Assembly (NCBI GenBank): GCA_902363555.1
Contig: CABJAM010000006.1
Location: 389,854 to 453,853, forward strand
Direction: 5' to 3'
DNA from: Lachnospiraceae bacterium
Lineage (GTDB): Bacteria > Bacillota > Clostridia > Lachnospirales > Lachnospiraceae
DNA length: 64,000 nt
The notes under the pieces were generated by a model that was not told the DNA's origin, did not search any database, and saw only the letters and a list, made by a program, of their open reading frames with translations. Within the stretch, counting starts at the first letter, position 1, and each line of letters begins with the position of its first letter. Made by a program: the position numbers and the translations under genes. This document shows, in pieces, positions 24,700 to 32,417 of this stretch.

Positions 24700-25338
24700 A
24701 TGTCAGGAGATGATAAATTATTGCTTAATTTTAGAAAAAAGAGGATGAAAGCATTTACACAGGAAATAGAAAAAGTTATTAAACAGGATATTGAATCAGG
24801 TATTATTTGCCGCTATTGTGGTAATAAAATTTCTGGAAACGTATATTTTTGTCCTAAATGCGGAGCCAAAAGCGAAATCCGGGTGGAGGAAGAGCGTAGG
24901 TTTCAGGAGACGAGTTTTACAATTGATTCACAGGAAATATTTATCCGAGTTATGGAACACAGTACAGGTCAGAAGTTATATGGCTGTATCTTTCACCATC
25001 CATTAAATACAGCGTGGACGACACCTCACAGTCATCCTGTTGATAGTCTGCATATTGTTTTTAATGGAAAAATTTCCGAAACAAAAAATACATATACTGA
25101 TAATGGCCAGGGGATAACTGTTTATCTGATAAATCTGAAAGCATCACAAAATATTTTTAAACAGGAAAATGTTGTAGAGGTAAAAGTAAACAGTAAAGTA
25201 TGCGGTTTTCTGCCAATATTGGATGCTTCCGAGTGGTGGGAATTTATTTTCTCTCACAAACCGATTAATCCGAAACAATATTTAAGTGGGTACACACGTC
25301 AATGCGGTAACGAATATGTGAAAGAAGCCTGTCATTAA
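24700..25338 (+). CDS. Zinc-ribbon protein of unknown function
   Basis: A 212-residue soluble protein with an N-terminal basic helix and a zinc ribbon made of two CxxC knuckles (CRYCGNKISG and FCPKCGAKSE, about residues 38-60). The remaining 150 residues are predicted beta-rich (VMEHSTGQKLYGCIFHHP, TPHSHPVDSLHIVFNG) with several histidines and match no family I know. ATG 24700 lacks a clear ribosome site; a later ATG near 24745 is possible. It is AT-richer than the cobalamin genes that follow and sits among insertion debris, so it is probably acquired. Confidence 0.65.
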   Translation: MSGDDKLLLNFRKKRMKAFTQEIEKVIKQDIESGIICRYCGNKISGNVYFCPKCGAKSEIRVEEERRFQETSFTIDSQEIFIRVMEHSTGQKLYGCIFHHPLNTAWTTPHSHPVDSLHIVFNGKISETKNTYTDNGQGITVYLINLKASQNIFKQENVVEVKVNSKVCGFLPILDASEWWEFIFSHKPINPKQYLSGYTRQCGNEYVKEACH

Positions 25339-25369
25339 ACTTTATGAACAAAGCGACAGGGTTATGGAA

Positions 25370-25398
25370 TTGTAATTGCGATAAATGGATGATATAAT
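25370..25398 (+). promoter_or_regulatory. Promoter for the VOC gene
   Basis: -35 TTGTAA (25370-25375), 17-bp spacer and perfect -10 TATAAT (25393-25398), about 45 bases before ATG 25444. Near copy of the promoter at 24596-24624. Confidence 0.7.
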
Positions 25399-25443
25399 GG
25401 CAACTAAAAGCAAGCCGGTTGATTATGGGGGGGTATTTAAATA

Positions 25444-25821
25444 ATGCTGGAATTAAAAACAGTTATTTTGGAGTGTAAAGATATTAAAAGACTGGTATCT
25501 TTTTACTCAAACTTTTTAGAGTGGAATATAGTATTTGAAGAAGAAGGCTTTGTACGGATACAATCTCCCGTTACGGGTGTTGGTATCGCATTCCAATATG
25601 ATGAAGATTATATTCCGCCGGTATGGCCCTCTCAAGTCGGCCAACAACAAATGATGGCTCATATAGATTTTGGTGTAGCAACAAAATCAGAACTGGAAGA
25701 GATGGTTCAAAAAGCTTTAAACCTGGGAGCAACGATTGCAGATTGTCAATATGGTGATGGTGCGTGGTTAACAATGTTAGACCCGGCCGGACATCCTTTT
25801 TGTATTGTAATCTGGGAGTGA
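25444..25821 (+). CDS. VOC (glyoxalase/bleomycin-resistance) family protein
   Basis: A 125-residue single-domain VOC protein with the paired beta-alpha-beta-beta-beta pattern: LECKDIKRLVSFYSNFLEW at the start, MMAHIDFGV in the middle and MLDPAGHPFCIVIWE at the end. Metal ligands typical of the fold are plausible at H (MAHIDF) and E at the C-terminus. These proteins act as lyases, dioxygenases or drug-binding resistance proteins; the specific substrate cannot be read. ATG 25444 has a GGGGGGG-rich leader and its own promoter. Confidence 0.85.
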   Translation: MLELKTVILECKDIKRLVSFYSNFLEWNIVFEEEGFVRIQSPVTGVGIAFQYDEDYIPPVWPSQVGQQQMMAHIDFGVATKSELEEMVQKALNLGATIADCQYGDGAWLTMLDPAGHPFCIVIWE

Positions 25822-25856
25822 TAACTTCCAGTTGAATTCCCGCCATCTGCATGCCT

Positions 25857-25938
25857 CACTTCGCGGTATATTTGACCCGAATTCAGGTTACATAGCCCGC
25901 TATGCGCCCTTCATTCGGGCCAAATCTCCCACAAAGTG
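25857..25938 (+). other. Large nested hairpin upstream of cbiD
   Basis: Nested inverted repeats: CACTT/AAGTG (25857 and 25934), TTTG.CCCGAAT/ATTCGGG.CAAA (25871-25882 and 25913-25924) and CATAG/CTATG at the centre. It follows the VOC gene and precedes cbiD by about 60 bases. It may be the VOC terminator (though no T-run follows) or a leader RNA. The B12-box of cobalamin riboswitches is absent. Confidence 0.5.
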
Positions 25939-25998
25939 GAACGCACAGCTGATGAAAAGTATTTTTAAAACACGCTCTAGAAGATCGGAGGAACTTCT

Positions 25999-27075
25999 AT
26001 GACAGAAACTTTACGAGAAGGCGTCACCACCGGCACCTGCGCCGCCGGAGCCGCGCTGGCCAGCGTGATGTGGCAATTACAGGGCGCGTGTCCGGACCGT
26101 GTGAGAATAGACACTCCGGCCGGCCGGACGCTTTATCTGGATATATGCCCGCTGGAGCCCTATACATGTGGTGTGATCAAGGATGCCGGTGATGACCCGG
26201 ATGTAACAGATGGATGTATGGTGACGGTATATGTAGAAATAGGTGCGGATGAGGCTTGCGGTACGGAAGAAATAGCATTTAAAGCGGGGGAAGGCGTCGG
26301 AACGGTCACCTGCGCAGGCTTAAAGCTTTCCGTGGGAGAGCCGGCCATCAATCCTGTGCCAAGACAGATGATCTCGACTGCTATTGCGCCGCTTCTTAAA
26401 GGACGTAGCGCTTGCGTGACGATCTCCATTCCGGGGGGCGAGACATTGGCAAAGAAAACCTTTAACGAGCGTGTTGGCGTTATGGGCGGGTTGTCAGTCC
26501 TGGGAACGAGCGGAATTGTCCGGCCCATGAGCGAGGAGGCCGTGAAGGAATCTCTTGTTTTGGAAATGAATGTGCGTCTTTGTCAGGGCGTGGATCGGAT
26601 CGCGTTCGTTCTGGGCGTAGCCGGAGAAAAAGCGGTGAAGCAGCAGTTTGGCGGAGATATCTGCTGTATACAGATCAGCAATTACATCGGTTTTATGCTG
26701 GATGAGGCTGTAAAACTTGGAGTTTGCCGGGTGCTGGTGGCCGGGTTTGCCGGGAAGCTGGTGAAGGTGGCCGCGGATATTATGAATACCCACAGCCATG
26801 TGGCGGATGGCCGCCGGGAAACACTGTGCACCTTTGCAGCGCTTGCTGGCGCTTCAACGCAGGTCGTCCGTGAAATCTACGATTGCAAAACCGTACAGGG
26901 CGCTATTGAAATCATTGACCGGAATGGTTTGAACGAAATATGGCCCCGCATTGCAGAAACTGCGGCGCAAAAATGTATGCTGCGGACAGGCAATGCGGTG
27001 GAGGTGGCCATGGTTTTAATGGATAAGGATCAAAGGATATTGGGGCAGAGTGATAATGTAAACAATGTTCTGTGA
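25999..27075 (+). CDS. cbiD: Cobalt-precorrin-5B C1-methyltransferase
   Basis: A 358-residue CbiD, which methylates C1 of cobalt-precorrin-5B in anaerobic B12 synthesis using SAM. The N-terminal REGVTTGTCAAGAALASVM signature is diagnostic, and the length is usual. Other family segments are VGVMGGLSVLGTSGIVRPMS and MNTHSHVADGR. It has a GGAGG site 7 bases before ATG 25999 and is the first cobalamin gene of the cluster. CbiD itself, rather than CobF, marks the early-cobalt anaerobic route. Confidence 0.95.
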   Translation: MTETLREGVTTGTCAAGAALASVMWQLQGACPDRVRIDTPAGRTLYLDICPLEPYTCGVIKDAGDDPDVTDGCMVTVYVEIGADEACGTEEIAFKAGEGVGTVTCAGLKLSVGEPAINPVPRQMISTAIAPLLKGRSACVTISIPGGETLAKKTFNERVGVMGGLSVLGTSGIVRPMSEEAVKESLVLEMNVRLCQGVDRIAFVLGVAGEKAVKQQFGGDICCIQISNYIGFMLDEAVKLGVCRVLVAGFAGKLVKVAADIMNTHSHVADGRRETLCTFAALAGASTQVVREIYDCKTVQGAIEIIDRNGLNEIWPRIAETAAQKCMLRTGNAVEVAMVLMDKDQRILGQSDNVNNVL

Positions 27076-27086
27076 ATTTAATGTGA

Positions 27087-27116
27087 TTGCAGCTTCCGAT
27101 TGTGGTATGATATAAT
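27087..27116 (+). promoter_or_regulatory. Promoter within the cobalamin cluster
   Basis: -35 TTGCAG (27087-27092), 18-bp spacer, -10 TATAAT (27111-27116), between cbiD and the phosphoesterase gene. Confidence 0.6.
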
Positions 27117-27162
27117 CATAAAGCCTGTTAAAGATCAGGCGCCGGGGAAGGGATGAGGACGT

Positions 27163-27888
27163 ATGATTTATATAACCGGAGACACGCATGGGCGCTTTGA
27201 GCGGGTGGATGCGTTTTGCGGGCGTTTTGAAACCAGCCGTGAGGATATATTGATTATACTTGGGGATGCCGGGATAAATTTTAGCGGTGAGCAGCAGGAC
27301 CGGATAAAAAAGGAATTTTTACAAGGTCTGCCGATTACACTGTTTTGTATTCACGGAAACCATGAGCAAAGACCGGGTACCATTGACACGTACAGACAGA
27401 AGCTGTGGCGTGGCGGAACAGTGTATTATGAGGAAATGTACCCGGACCTGTTGTTTGCAAAGGATGGAGAAGTGTTTGATTTTGACGGAAAGCAGACGAT
27501 TGTCATGGGTGGGGCGTACAGTGTTGATAAAATGGTACGGCTCATCTATGGTTTTGGATGGTGGCCGGATGAACAGCCCTCGGAGGCGATTAAAGCCTAT
27601 GTGGAGCAAAAGCTTGATGCCCTGGGCTGGAAGATCGATGTGGTACTGAGCCATACAACACCTCTGAAATATGAGCCGGTGGAGATGTTTCTGACGGGCA
27701 TTGACGAGAGCCGGGTCGATAAATCTACGGAAAAATGGCTGGATGGGATTGAGGAACGGCTGGATTATGATAAGTGGTACTGTGGGCATTATCACACAGA
27801 GAAGAAGGTTGACAGGTTGGAGATCATGTTTGAAAATTTTGATATGTTTTGTGATGGAATGTACGATAAATTAGACGATGAAATTTAA
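27163..27888 (+). CDS. Calcineurin-like metallophosphoesterase
   Basis: A 241-residue two-metal phosphoesterase. All five metal-binding motifs are present: ITGDTHGRFE, ILGDAGINFSG, CIHGNHEQRP, VVLSHTTP and YCGHYHTEK. Substrate is unknown. It sits between cbiD and cbiET on the same strand with its own promoter, so a role in B12 metabolism, such as dephosphorylating a late intermediate (the CobC step lacks a gene in this window), is conceivable but not supported by sequence. Confidence 0.9.
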   Translation: MIYITGDTHGRFERVDAFCGRFETSREDILIILGDAGINFSGEQQDRIKKEFLQGLPITLFCIHGNHEQRPGTIDTYRQKLWRGGTVYYEEMYPDLLFAKDGEVFDFDGKQTIVMGGAYSVDKMVRLIYGFGWWPDEQPSEAIKAYVEQKLDALGWKIDVVLSHTTPLKYEPVEMFLTGIDESRVDKSTEKWLDGIEERLDYDKWYCGHYHTEKKVDRLEIMFENFDMFCDGMYDKLDDEI

Positions 27889-27930
27889 ACGTTGAGGAAC
27901 CGTTCGGGGGAACTGAGCTGTTCCATCGTT
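27888..27930 (+). repeat. Intergenic hairpin (GAAC/GTTC type)
   Basis: AACG..GGAAC paired with GTTCC..CGTT just before cbiET. A looser relative of the GTAAC...GTTAC hairpins found further along the cluster. Confidence 0.45.
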
Positions 27931-27941
27931 GGAGGATTTTT

Positions 27942-29309
27942 ATGAATATATTGACAATCGCCGGCTGCGGTCCGGGGAGTGATACATTTGTGTTGCCAAA
28001 AGCACGGCAGGCCATAGAAAAGGCCGGGTATGTGTTTGCAGATAAGCGTTATGTGCACCTTGTGAAGCATGAACGGATGGAGATTTTTGGAAAAGTCATG
28101 GACACCGTGGCGCGCATTGGCGCAAAGCTGGAAGAATGTGATGTGACAGTGATCGTTTCAGGTGATCCGCTTTTTTATAGCCTGACCAAAACGATTCGCA
28201 AAGCGTTGCCGGATGTGGAAATGAAAATTATTCCCGGCATCGGTTCGCTGCAATATCTGGCGGCCTGCTGTAACAAAACCACGGAAAATGCGGCTTTTTT
28301 CAGTGCCCATGGACGGACACTGGACGCTGGTGAGCTGACCCGCGATGTGAAAAATTATGACGGTGTTTACCTGCTTTGTGATAAAAATAATCACCCTGGA
28401 TATATTGCCAGACTGCTTGTTTCCGGCGGACTGGGGGATGCGTTGATGTATGTGGGCAGCCGTTTAAGCTATGAGGACGAGGCGATCATTCATGGAACAG
28501 CGGACGAGCTTTGTAATCGTTCGTTTGATGCGCTCTGCGTTGTTGCGGTATTTTATGGAGGCGCTGCTGCGAGGATTGACGGAACATCGGGAAATGATGC
28601 TGATGCCGGTACACCTGGGGCGGCCTGTGCATTGGGATGCGCCACTGATACCGGTGCACTTTTAAATGATAGGGATTTTATTCGGGATAAAGTTCCAATG
28701 ACACGGGAGGAAGTGCGCTGGGCAATTCTTGGAAAGCTGAGACTTCAGGACGGCGATGTGATGTGGGATATCGGCGCCGGCACCGGCTCTGTCACTATGG
28801 AATGTGCCCGTATGCTTACGCTGCTGGGAGCTGCATCCAATCAAAATGCGCAGTCGGATTCTGTTCCTCAAAAATCTATGCAAACAGAGTCTGTTTCTTC
28901 AACGCTTATACCGACTGGCCAGGTCTATGCGGTTGAGCGCAATGCTGCCGCTGTCGGATTGATTGAGAAGAATAAAGAAAGATTTAATCTTAATAATGTC
29001 CATATTATTCAGGGTGACGCTCTGGAATGCGTAAAATCTTTGCCGAAGCCGGATTGCGTGTTTATCGGCGGCTCCGGCCGCGAATTAAAGGAATTGCTGG
29101 GCTATATCCGCGGGCTGGGCAGTCATATCCGGGTCATAACGGCCTGTGTCACTATGGAGACGATTGCCGAGGCATTGACGTTTTATGATGATATATGGGC
29201 CAATGTGGATATGATCCAGATAAATATTGGCCGGGGGAAAGCACTTGGGAGCTATCATGTGATGGATGGTTCGCATCCGGTGACGTTGTTTTATGGGGAA
29301 ACACTTTAA
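27942..29309 (+). CDS. cbiET: Fused CbiE-CbiT: cobalt-precorrin-7 C5- and precorrin-6B C15-methyltransferase
   Basis: A 455-residue bifunctional enzyme adding methyls at C5 and C15 and removing the C12 acetate carboxyl. The CbiE half (1-205) has ITIAGCGPGS-like LTIAGCGPGSDTF, VIVSGDPLFYSL and IIPGIGSLQYLAA. The CbiT half (about 240-455) has the SAM motif WDIGAGTGSVTMECARM and VFIGGSGRELKELL. Two low-complexity linkers are unusual: residues 207-240 (Ala/Gly/Asp-rich) and about 295-326 (Ser/Gln-rich, splitting the CbiT SAM domain after its first helix). ATG 27942 follows TTGGAGG. Confidence 0.94.
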   Translation: MNILTIAGCGPGSDTFVLPKARQAIEKAGYVFADKRYVHLVKHERMEIFGKVMDTVARIGAKLEECDVTVIVSGDPLFYSLTKTIRKALPDVEMKIIPGIGSLQYLAACCNKTTENAAFFSAHGRTLDAGELTRDVKNYDGVYLLCDKNNHPGYIARLLVSGGLGDALMYVGSRLSYEDEAIIHGTADELCNRSFDALCVVAVFYGGAAARIDGTSGNDADAGTPGAACALGCATDTGALLNDRDFIRDKVPMTREEVRWAILGKLRLQDGDVMWDIGAGTGSVTMECARMLTLLGAASNQNAQSDSVPQKSMQTESVSSTLIPTGQVYAVERNAAAVGLIEKNKERFNLNNVHIIQGDALECVKSLPKPDCVFIGGSGRELKELLGYIRGLGSHIRVITACVTMETIAEALTFYDDIWANVDMIQINIGRGKALGSYHVMDGSHPVTLFYGETL

Positions 29310-29345
29310 TTATTTTGTCGCAATGTATATAGAAATGGAGTATCT

Positions 29346-30851
29346 ATGGATAATACGAATTTACAGGCATTACTTGAAGGCCGCGATACCCGGGCCAATC
29401 TCATAGCTATCCGCCAGCAGCTAAAGGATGGAGCGGACGGCGGCAATTTATGCAGTGAGCTGCTGGAGCATACGGATTTTTTGTGCGGTCTGATGGGTGC
29501 GGAGGATGCCAAAATACGCAAAAACGCGGCGCTGATCCTTGGTGAGATCGGCGCGCAGAAGGCCATGGACGCCCTGTGCCAGGCCTATGTTTCCGAAAAT
29601 ACATTATTTGTGCGCCCGGCATATCTGGAGGCTATGGGGCAGTTGGATTATCGCAGCGCGGTGCCGGTACTTACGCAGCGCATGGAGATTATTGACCGGA
29701 TGGTTATGGCGCCGGAGGAGAAAAAACATCTGACGCAGGAACGCCACCTGCTGGCGGAGCTTGTTGATCTTGTATCCGGCAATGGTGGGCATACGTTTCG
29801 TGACAAGGCGGCTCCATCCAAGGTGATCCTCACAGTCCGCCGTGGCCGGGAGGATATTTTATATGATGAGATTGTCCGGAAGCTTCCGGGGATCACGCCT
29901 GTGAAAATGGCGGGGGGCGTCAGCCTTGCGGTGAAACGGCCGTCGGTATTGCTGCGGCTGCGCACATTTTCCGGAATGCTTTTTTGCTTTTGCAGGGAAA
30001 ACGGTTTTCCAAAAGACGGGGAAGTATTGGCTGGCGCCGTTGTGGATGCCGGGATTTTATCCTATCTAAATGCGCGGCATGAGGGCGAGGGCTCCTGGCG
30101 GTTTCGGATTGATGTACATACCCGGGATGACGCAAAGCAGAAGGCGGCGCTGGCCAAGAGGATGGCTGCCGGACTGGAAGGCCTGGGCCATGGCCGTTTT
30201 GTCAATTCAGTGTCAGATTATGAGATTGAATTTGTACTGATGGAGGGCAGAGATGGCCGTGTATTTGTCTATTTGAAGCTGCATACCATGGACGATACGC
30301 GTTTTGATTATCGGAAAAATTTTGTGGCTGCATCCATGAATCCGGTGACTGCCGCTCAGGTGATTGCCTGCGCCCTGCCATATTTTAAAGAAAATGCCAA
30401 TGTTCTGGACCCGTTTTGCGGCGTGGGTACGCTGCTGATCGAGCGGAAGCTCCAGAGCGAGGGGCTGCGCGCGTTGTACGGTGTGGACATTTACGGCAAG
30501 GCCATTGAGGGCGGCAGAGAAAATGCCCGGCTGGCGGGAATCCCTGTGAATTTTATTCAGAGAGATTTTTTTGATTTTACCCATGAATACCTGTTTGATG
30601 AAATAATTACCGATATGCCCGATAAATTTGATACACAGGAGAAAAAAGAACAGTTTTATTTGGAATTTTTTAATAAATGCCGGGAGCATTTAAGCGATGG
30701 CGGCCGGCTGTTTATCTATTGTGATGACGCGGCGCTGATCCGGCGTGTATGCCGGCGTTACCCGGAATATTCCATACTGTTTTCTGTAACATTGTCGGAA
30801 AAAACAAAAACGGGAGTTTTTATTTTGGAAATCCAAAAAAATTACAAATAA
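29346..30851 (+). CDS. HEAT-repeat/THUMP-like RNA methyltransferase
   Basis: A 501-residue protein with N-terminal HEAT-like helices (about 45-150: DAKIRKNAALILGEIGAQKA, then MGQLDYRSAVPVLTQRME), a central region resembling THUMP-linked RNA methyltransferases (165-330) and a C-terminal class I SAM domain (about 335-501: NVLDPFCGVGTLLIE motif I, GVDIYGKAIEGG motif II, IITDMPDKF at the catalytic motif IV). Motif IV of TrmN/RlmL-type N2-guanine enzymes is (N/D)PP(Y/F)-like, so a tRNA or rRNA target is likely. Why it lies between cbiET and cbiL is unclear. Confidence 0.82.
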   Translation: MDNTNLQALLEGRDTRANLIAIRQQLKDGADGGNLCSELLEHTDFLCGLMGAEDAKIRKNAALILGEIGAQKAMDALCQAYVSENTLFVRPAYLEAMGQLDYRSAVPVLTQRMEIIDRMVMAPEEKKHLTQERHLLAELVDLVSGNGGHTFRDKAAPSKVILTVRRGREDILYDEIVRKLPGITPVKMAGGVSLAVKRPSVLLRLRTFSGMLFCFCRENGFPKDGEVLAGAVVDAGILSYLNARHEGEGSWRFRIDVHTRDDAKQKAALAKRMAAGLEGLGHGRFVNSVSDYEIEFVLMEGRDGRVFVYLKLHTMDDTRFDYRKNFVAASMNPVTAAQVIACALPYFKENANVLDPFCGVGTLLIERKLQSEGLRALYGVDIYGKAIEGGRENARLAGIPVNFIQRDFFDFTHEYLFDEIITDMPDKFDTQEKKEQFYLEFFNKCREHLSDGGRLFIYCDDAALIRRVCRRYPEYSILFSVTLSEKTKTGVFILEIQKNYK

Positions 30852-30879
30852 CAGGTGTCGATAAATGGTAAAATTTTAT

Positions 30880-30937
30880 GTAACTATTCCGAATACGGCG
30901 CTTCGCCGAGACGAAGCGGAAGTGGGGGAACTGTTAC
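30880..30937 (+). repeat. GTAAC...GTTAC intergenic hairpin
   Basis: Outer arms GTAAC and GTTAC enclose TTCC/GGAAC-type pairing and an inner CGCTTCG/CGAAGCG stem. Member of the cluster-wide hairpin family; lies just ahead of cbiL. Confidence 0.55.
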
Positions 30938-30963
30938 GTAATAATGTGAAAAGGAGTCCACAA

Positions 30964-31668
30964 ATGTCTGGAATACTGTATGGTGTCGGCGTGGGGCCGG
31001 GCGACCCTAAGCTGCTGACGTTAAAAGCGAAAGAGGTCCTGGAAGGGGTGTCTGTGATCGCTGTGCCGGTGAAGAAATCCGGCGAGGAAAGTACGGCTTT
31101 AAATATAATAAAACCCGTGGTGAATGTGGCACATAAGGAGCTTGTGGAGCTGGAATTTCCCATGGAACATTCACATACGGCCATGGAAAACAGTCACTCG
31201 GCTGCGGCCGCGCGGCTGCGCGGTCTGCTGGATGAGGGAAAGGATGTGGCCCTGATCACTTTGGGAGACGTGTCCATTTACAGCACCTGTACCTATGTTC
31301 TGAAAAAAATACGGGCTGCGGGCTATGAAACGCAGATCATCCCGGGAATCCCATCCTTTTGCGCCGGCGCCGCATTGGCCGGCATTTCCCTTGCGGAAGG
31401 GCATGAAAATCTGGCGGTGATATCCTCGATCCGGGGGCAGGCGGCCGTGGAGAAGGTTTTGGATGATTTTGATAATGTGGTGATGATGAAGGCCGGCCGG
31501 CAGATGCCGATGATTACCGGCGTCCTTGAAAGCCGGGAGCTTTTGGAGAGTGCAACGGTGCTCAGCAACGCCGGGATGCCCGGGCAGTATATCGGGCCTC
31601 CAGATACCAGTCGGGATTATGGTTACTTTACAACACTTGTAGTGAAAAAAGGCGGGAAAAAGGAATGA
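30964..31668 (+). CDS. cbiL: Cobalt-precorrin-2 C20-methyltransferase
   Basis: A 234-residue SAM-dependent tetrapyrrole methylase that methylates C20 of cobalt-precorrin-2. Start ATG 30964 follows AAAAGGAG and gives the typical length; the frame is open back to 30865 but that part contains the hairpin leader. Motifs: YGVGVGPGDPKLLTLKA near the N-terminus, LITLGDVSIYSTCTYVL, and IIPGIPSFCAGAALAG. It overlaps cbiF by four bases, so the two are coupled. Confidence 0.94.
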   Translation: MSGILYGVGVGPGDPKLLTLKAKEVLEGVSVIAVPVKKSGEESTALNIIKPVVNVAHKELVELEFPMEHSHTAMENSHSAAAARLRGLLDEGKDVALITLGDVSIYSTCTYVLKKIRAAGYETQIIPGIPSFCAGAALAGISLAEGHENLAVISSIRGQAAVEKVLDDFDNVVMMKAGRQMPMITGVLESRELLESATVLSNAGMPGQYIGPPDTSRDYGYFTTLVVKKGGKKE

Positions 31669-32417
31669 TTCATTTTATCGGTGCAGGCCCCGGAGATCCG
31701 GAGCTTTTAACAGTGAAAGGAAAACGTCTCATCGATGGGGCGGATGTGATTATATATGCGGGCTCCCTTGTTAATGAGAAGGTGCTGGATGGCCGCAGGC
31801 CCTCGGCAAAGGTTTATAACAGTGCGTATATGAACCTTGAGGAGGTGCTTAAGGTTATGGAGGAGAGTGCAAAGGCAGGTCTTGATGTGGCTCGTGTGCA
31901 TACCGGTGATCCTTCGATTTTTGGCGCGATCCGGGAGCAGATGGACGCACTGGATGCGCTTGGGCTGGATTATGAAGTCATTCCCGGTGTCAGCTCATTT
32001 CTCGGCGTGGCTGCCAGTCTGAAAAAGGAATATACGCTGCCCGGAGTGAGCCAGACGGTGATCCTTACCCGTATGGAGGGGCGGACGCCTGTTCCTGAAA
32101 AGGAAAAGCTGGCGGATCTGGCTAAGCATCAGGCGACCATGATCATCTTTTTGAGTGTGGGTATGATTGATGAGCTGGCGAAGACGCTCATTCCGGCTTA
32201 CGGCGAAAATGTTCCGGCGGCGGTGGTCTACAAGGCCACCTGGGAAGATGAAAAGATTGTCCGCGGCACGCTGGCGGATATTGCGGTAAAGGTGCGGGAG
32301 GCCGGGATTACAAAAACCGCGCTGACTGTGGTTGGGAATTTCCTCGGCAGCGATTACGAGCTTTCAAAGCTTTATGATAAAACATTTACTACGGAATTTC
32401 GGGAAGGCAGGCCGTGA
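31665..32417 (+). CDS. cbiF: Cobalt-precorrin-4 C11-methyltransferase
   Basis: A 250-residue methylase acting at C11. MIHFIGAGPGDPELLTVKG at the start, RVHTGDPSIFGAIREQMDAL, VIPGVSSFLGVAASL and the C-terminal TALTVVGNFLG are diagnostic of CbiF/CobM. ATGA overlaps at both ends place it in a tight cbiL-cbiF-cbiG translational unit. Confidence 0.95.
   Translation: MIHFIGAGPGDPELLTVKGKRLIDGADVIIYAGSLVNEKVLDGRRPSAKVYNSAYMNLEEVLKVMEESAKAGLDVARVHTGDPSIFGAIREQMDALDALGLDYEVIPGVSSFLGVAASLKKEYTLPGVSQTVILTRMEGRTPVPEKEKLADLAKHQATMIIFLSVGMIDELAKTLIPAYGENVPAAVVYKATWEDEKIVRGTLADIAVKVREAGITKTALTVVGNFLGSDYELSKLYDKTFTTEFREGRP

Noticed and set aside
25822..25998. Cobalamin riboswitch before cbiD
   Set aside because: No B12 box or adenosylcobalamin core was found by eye; only a generic hairpin.
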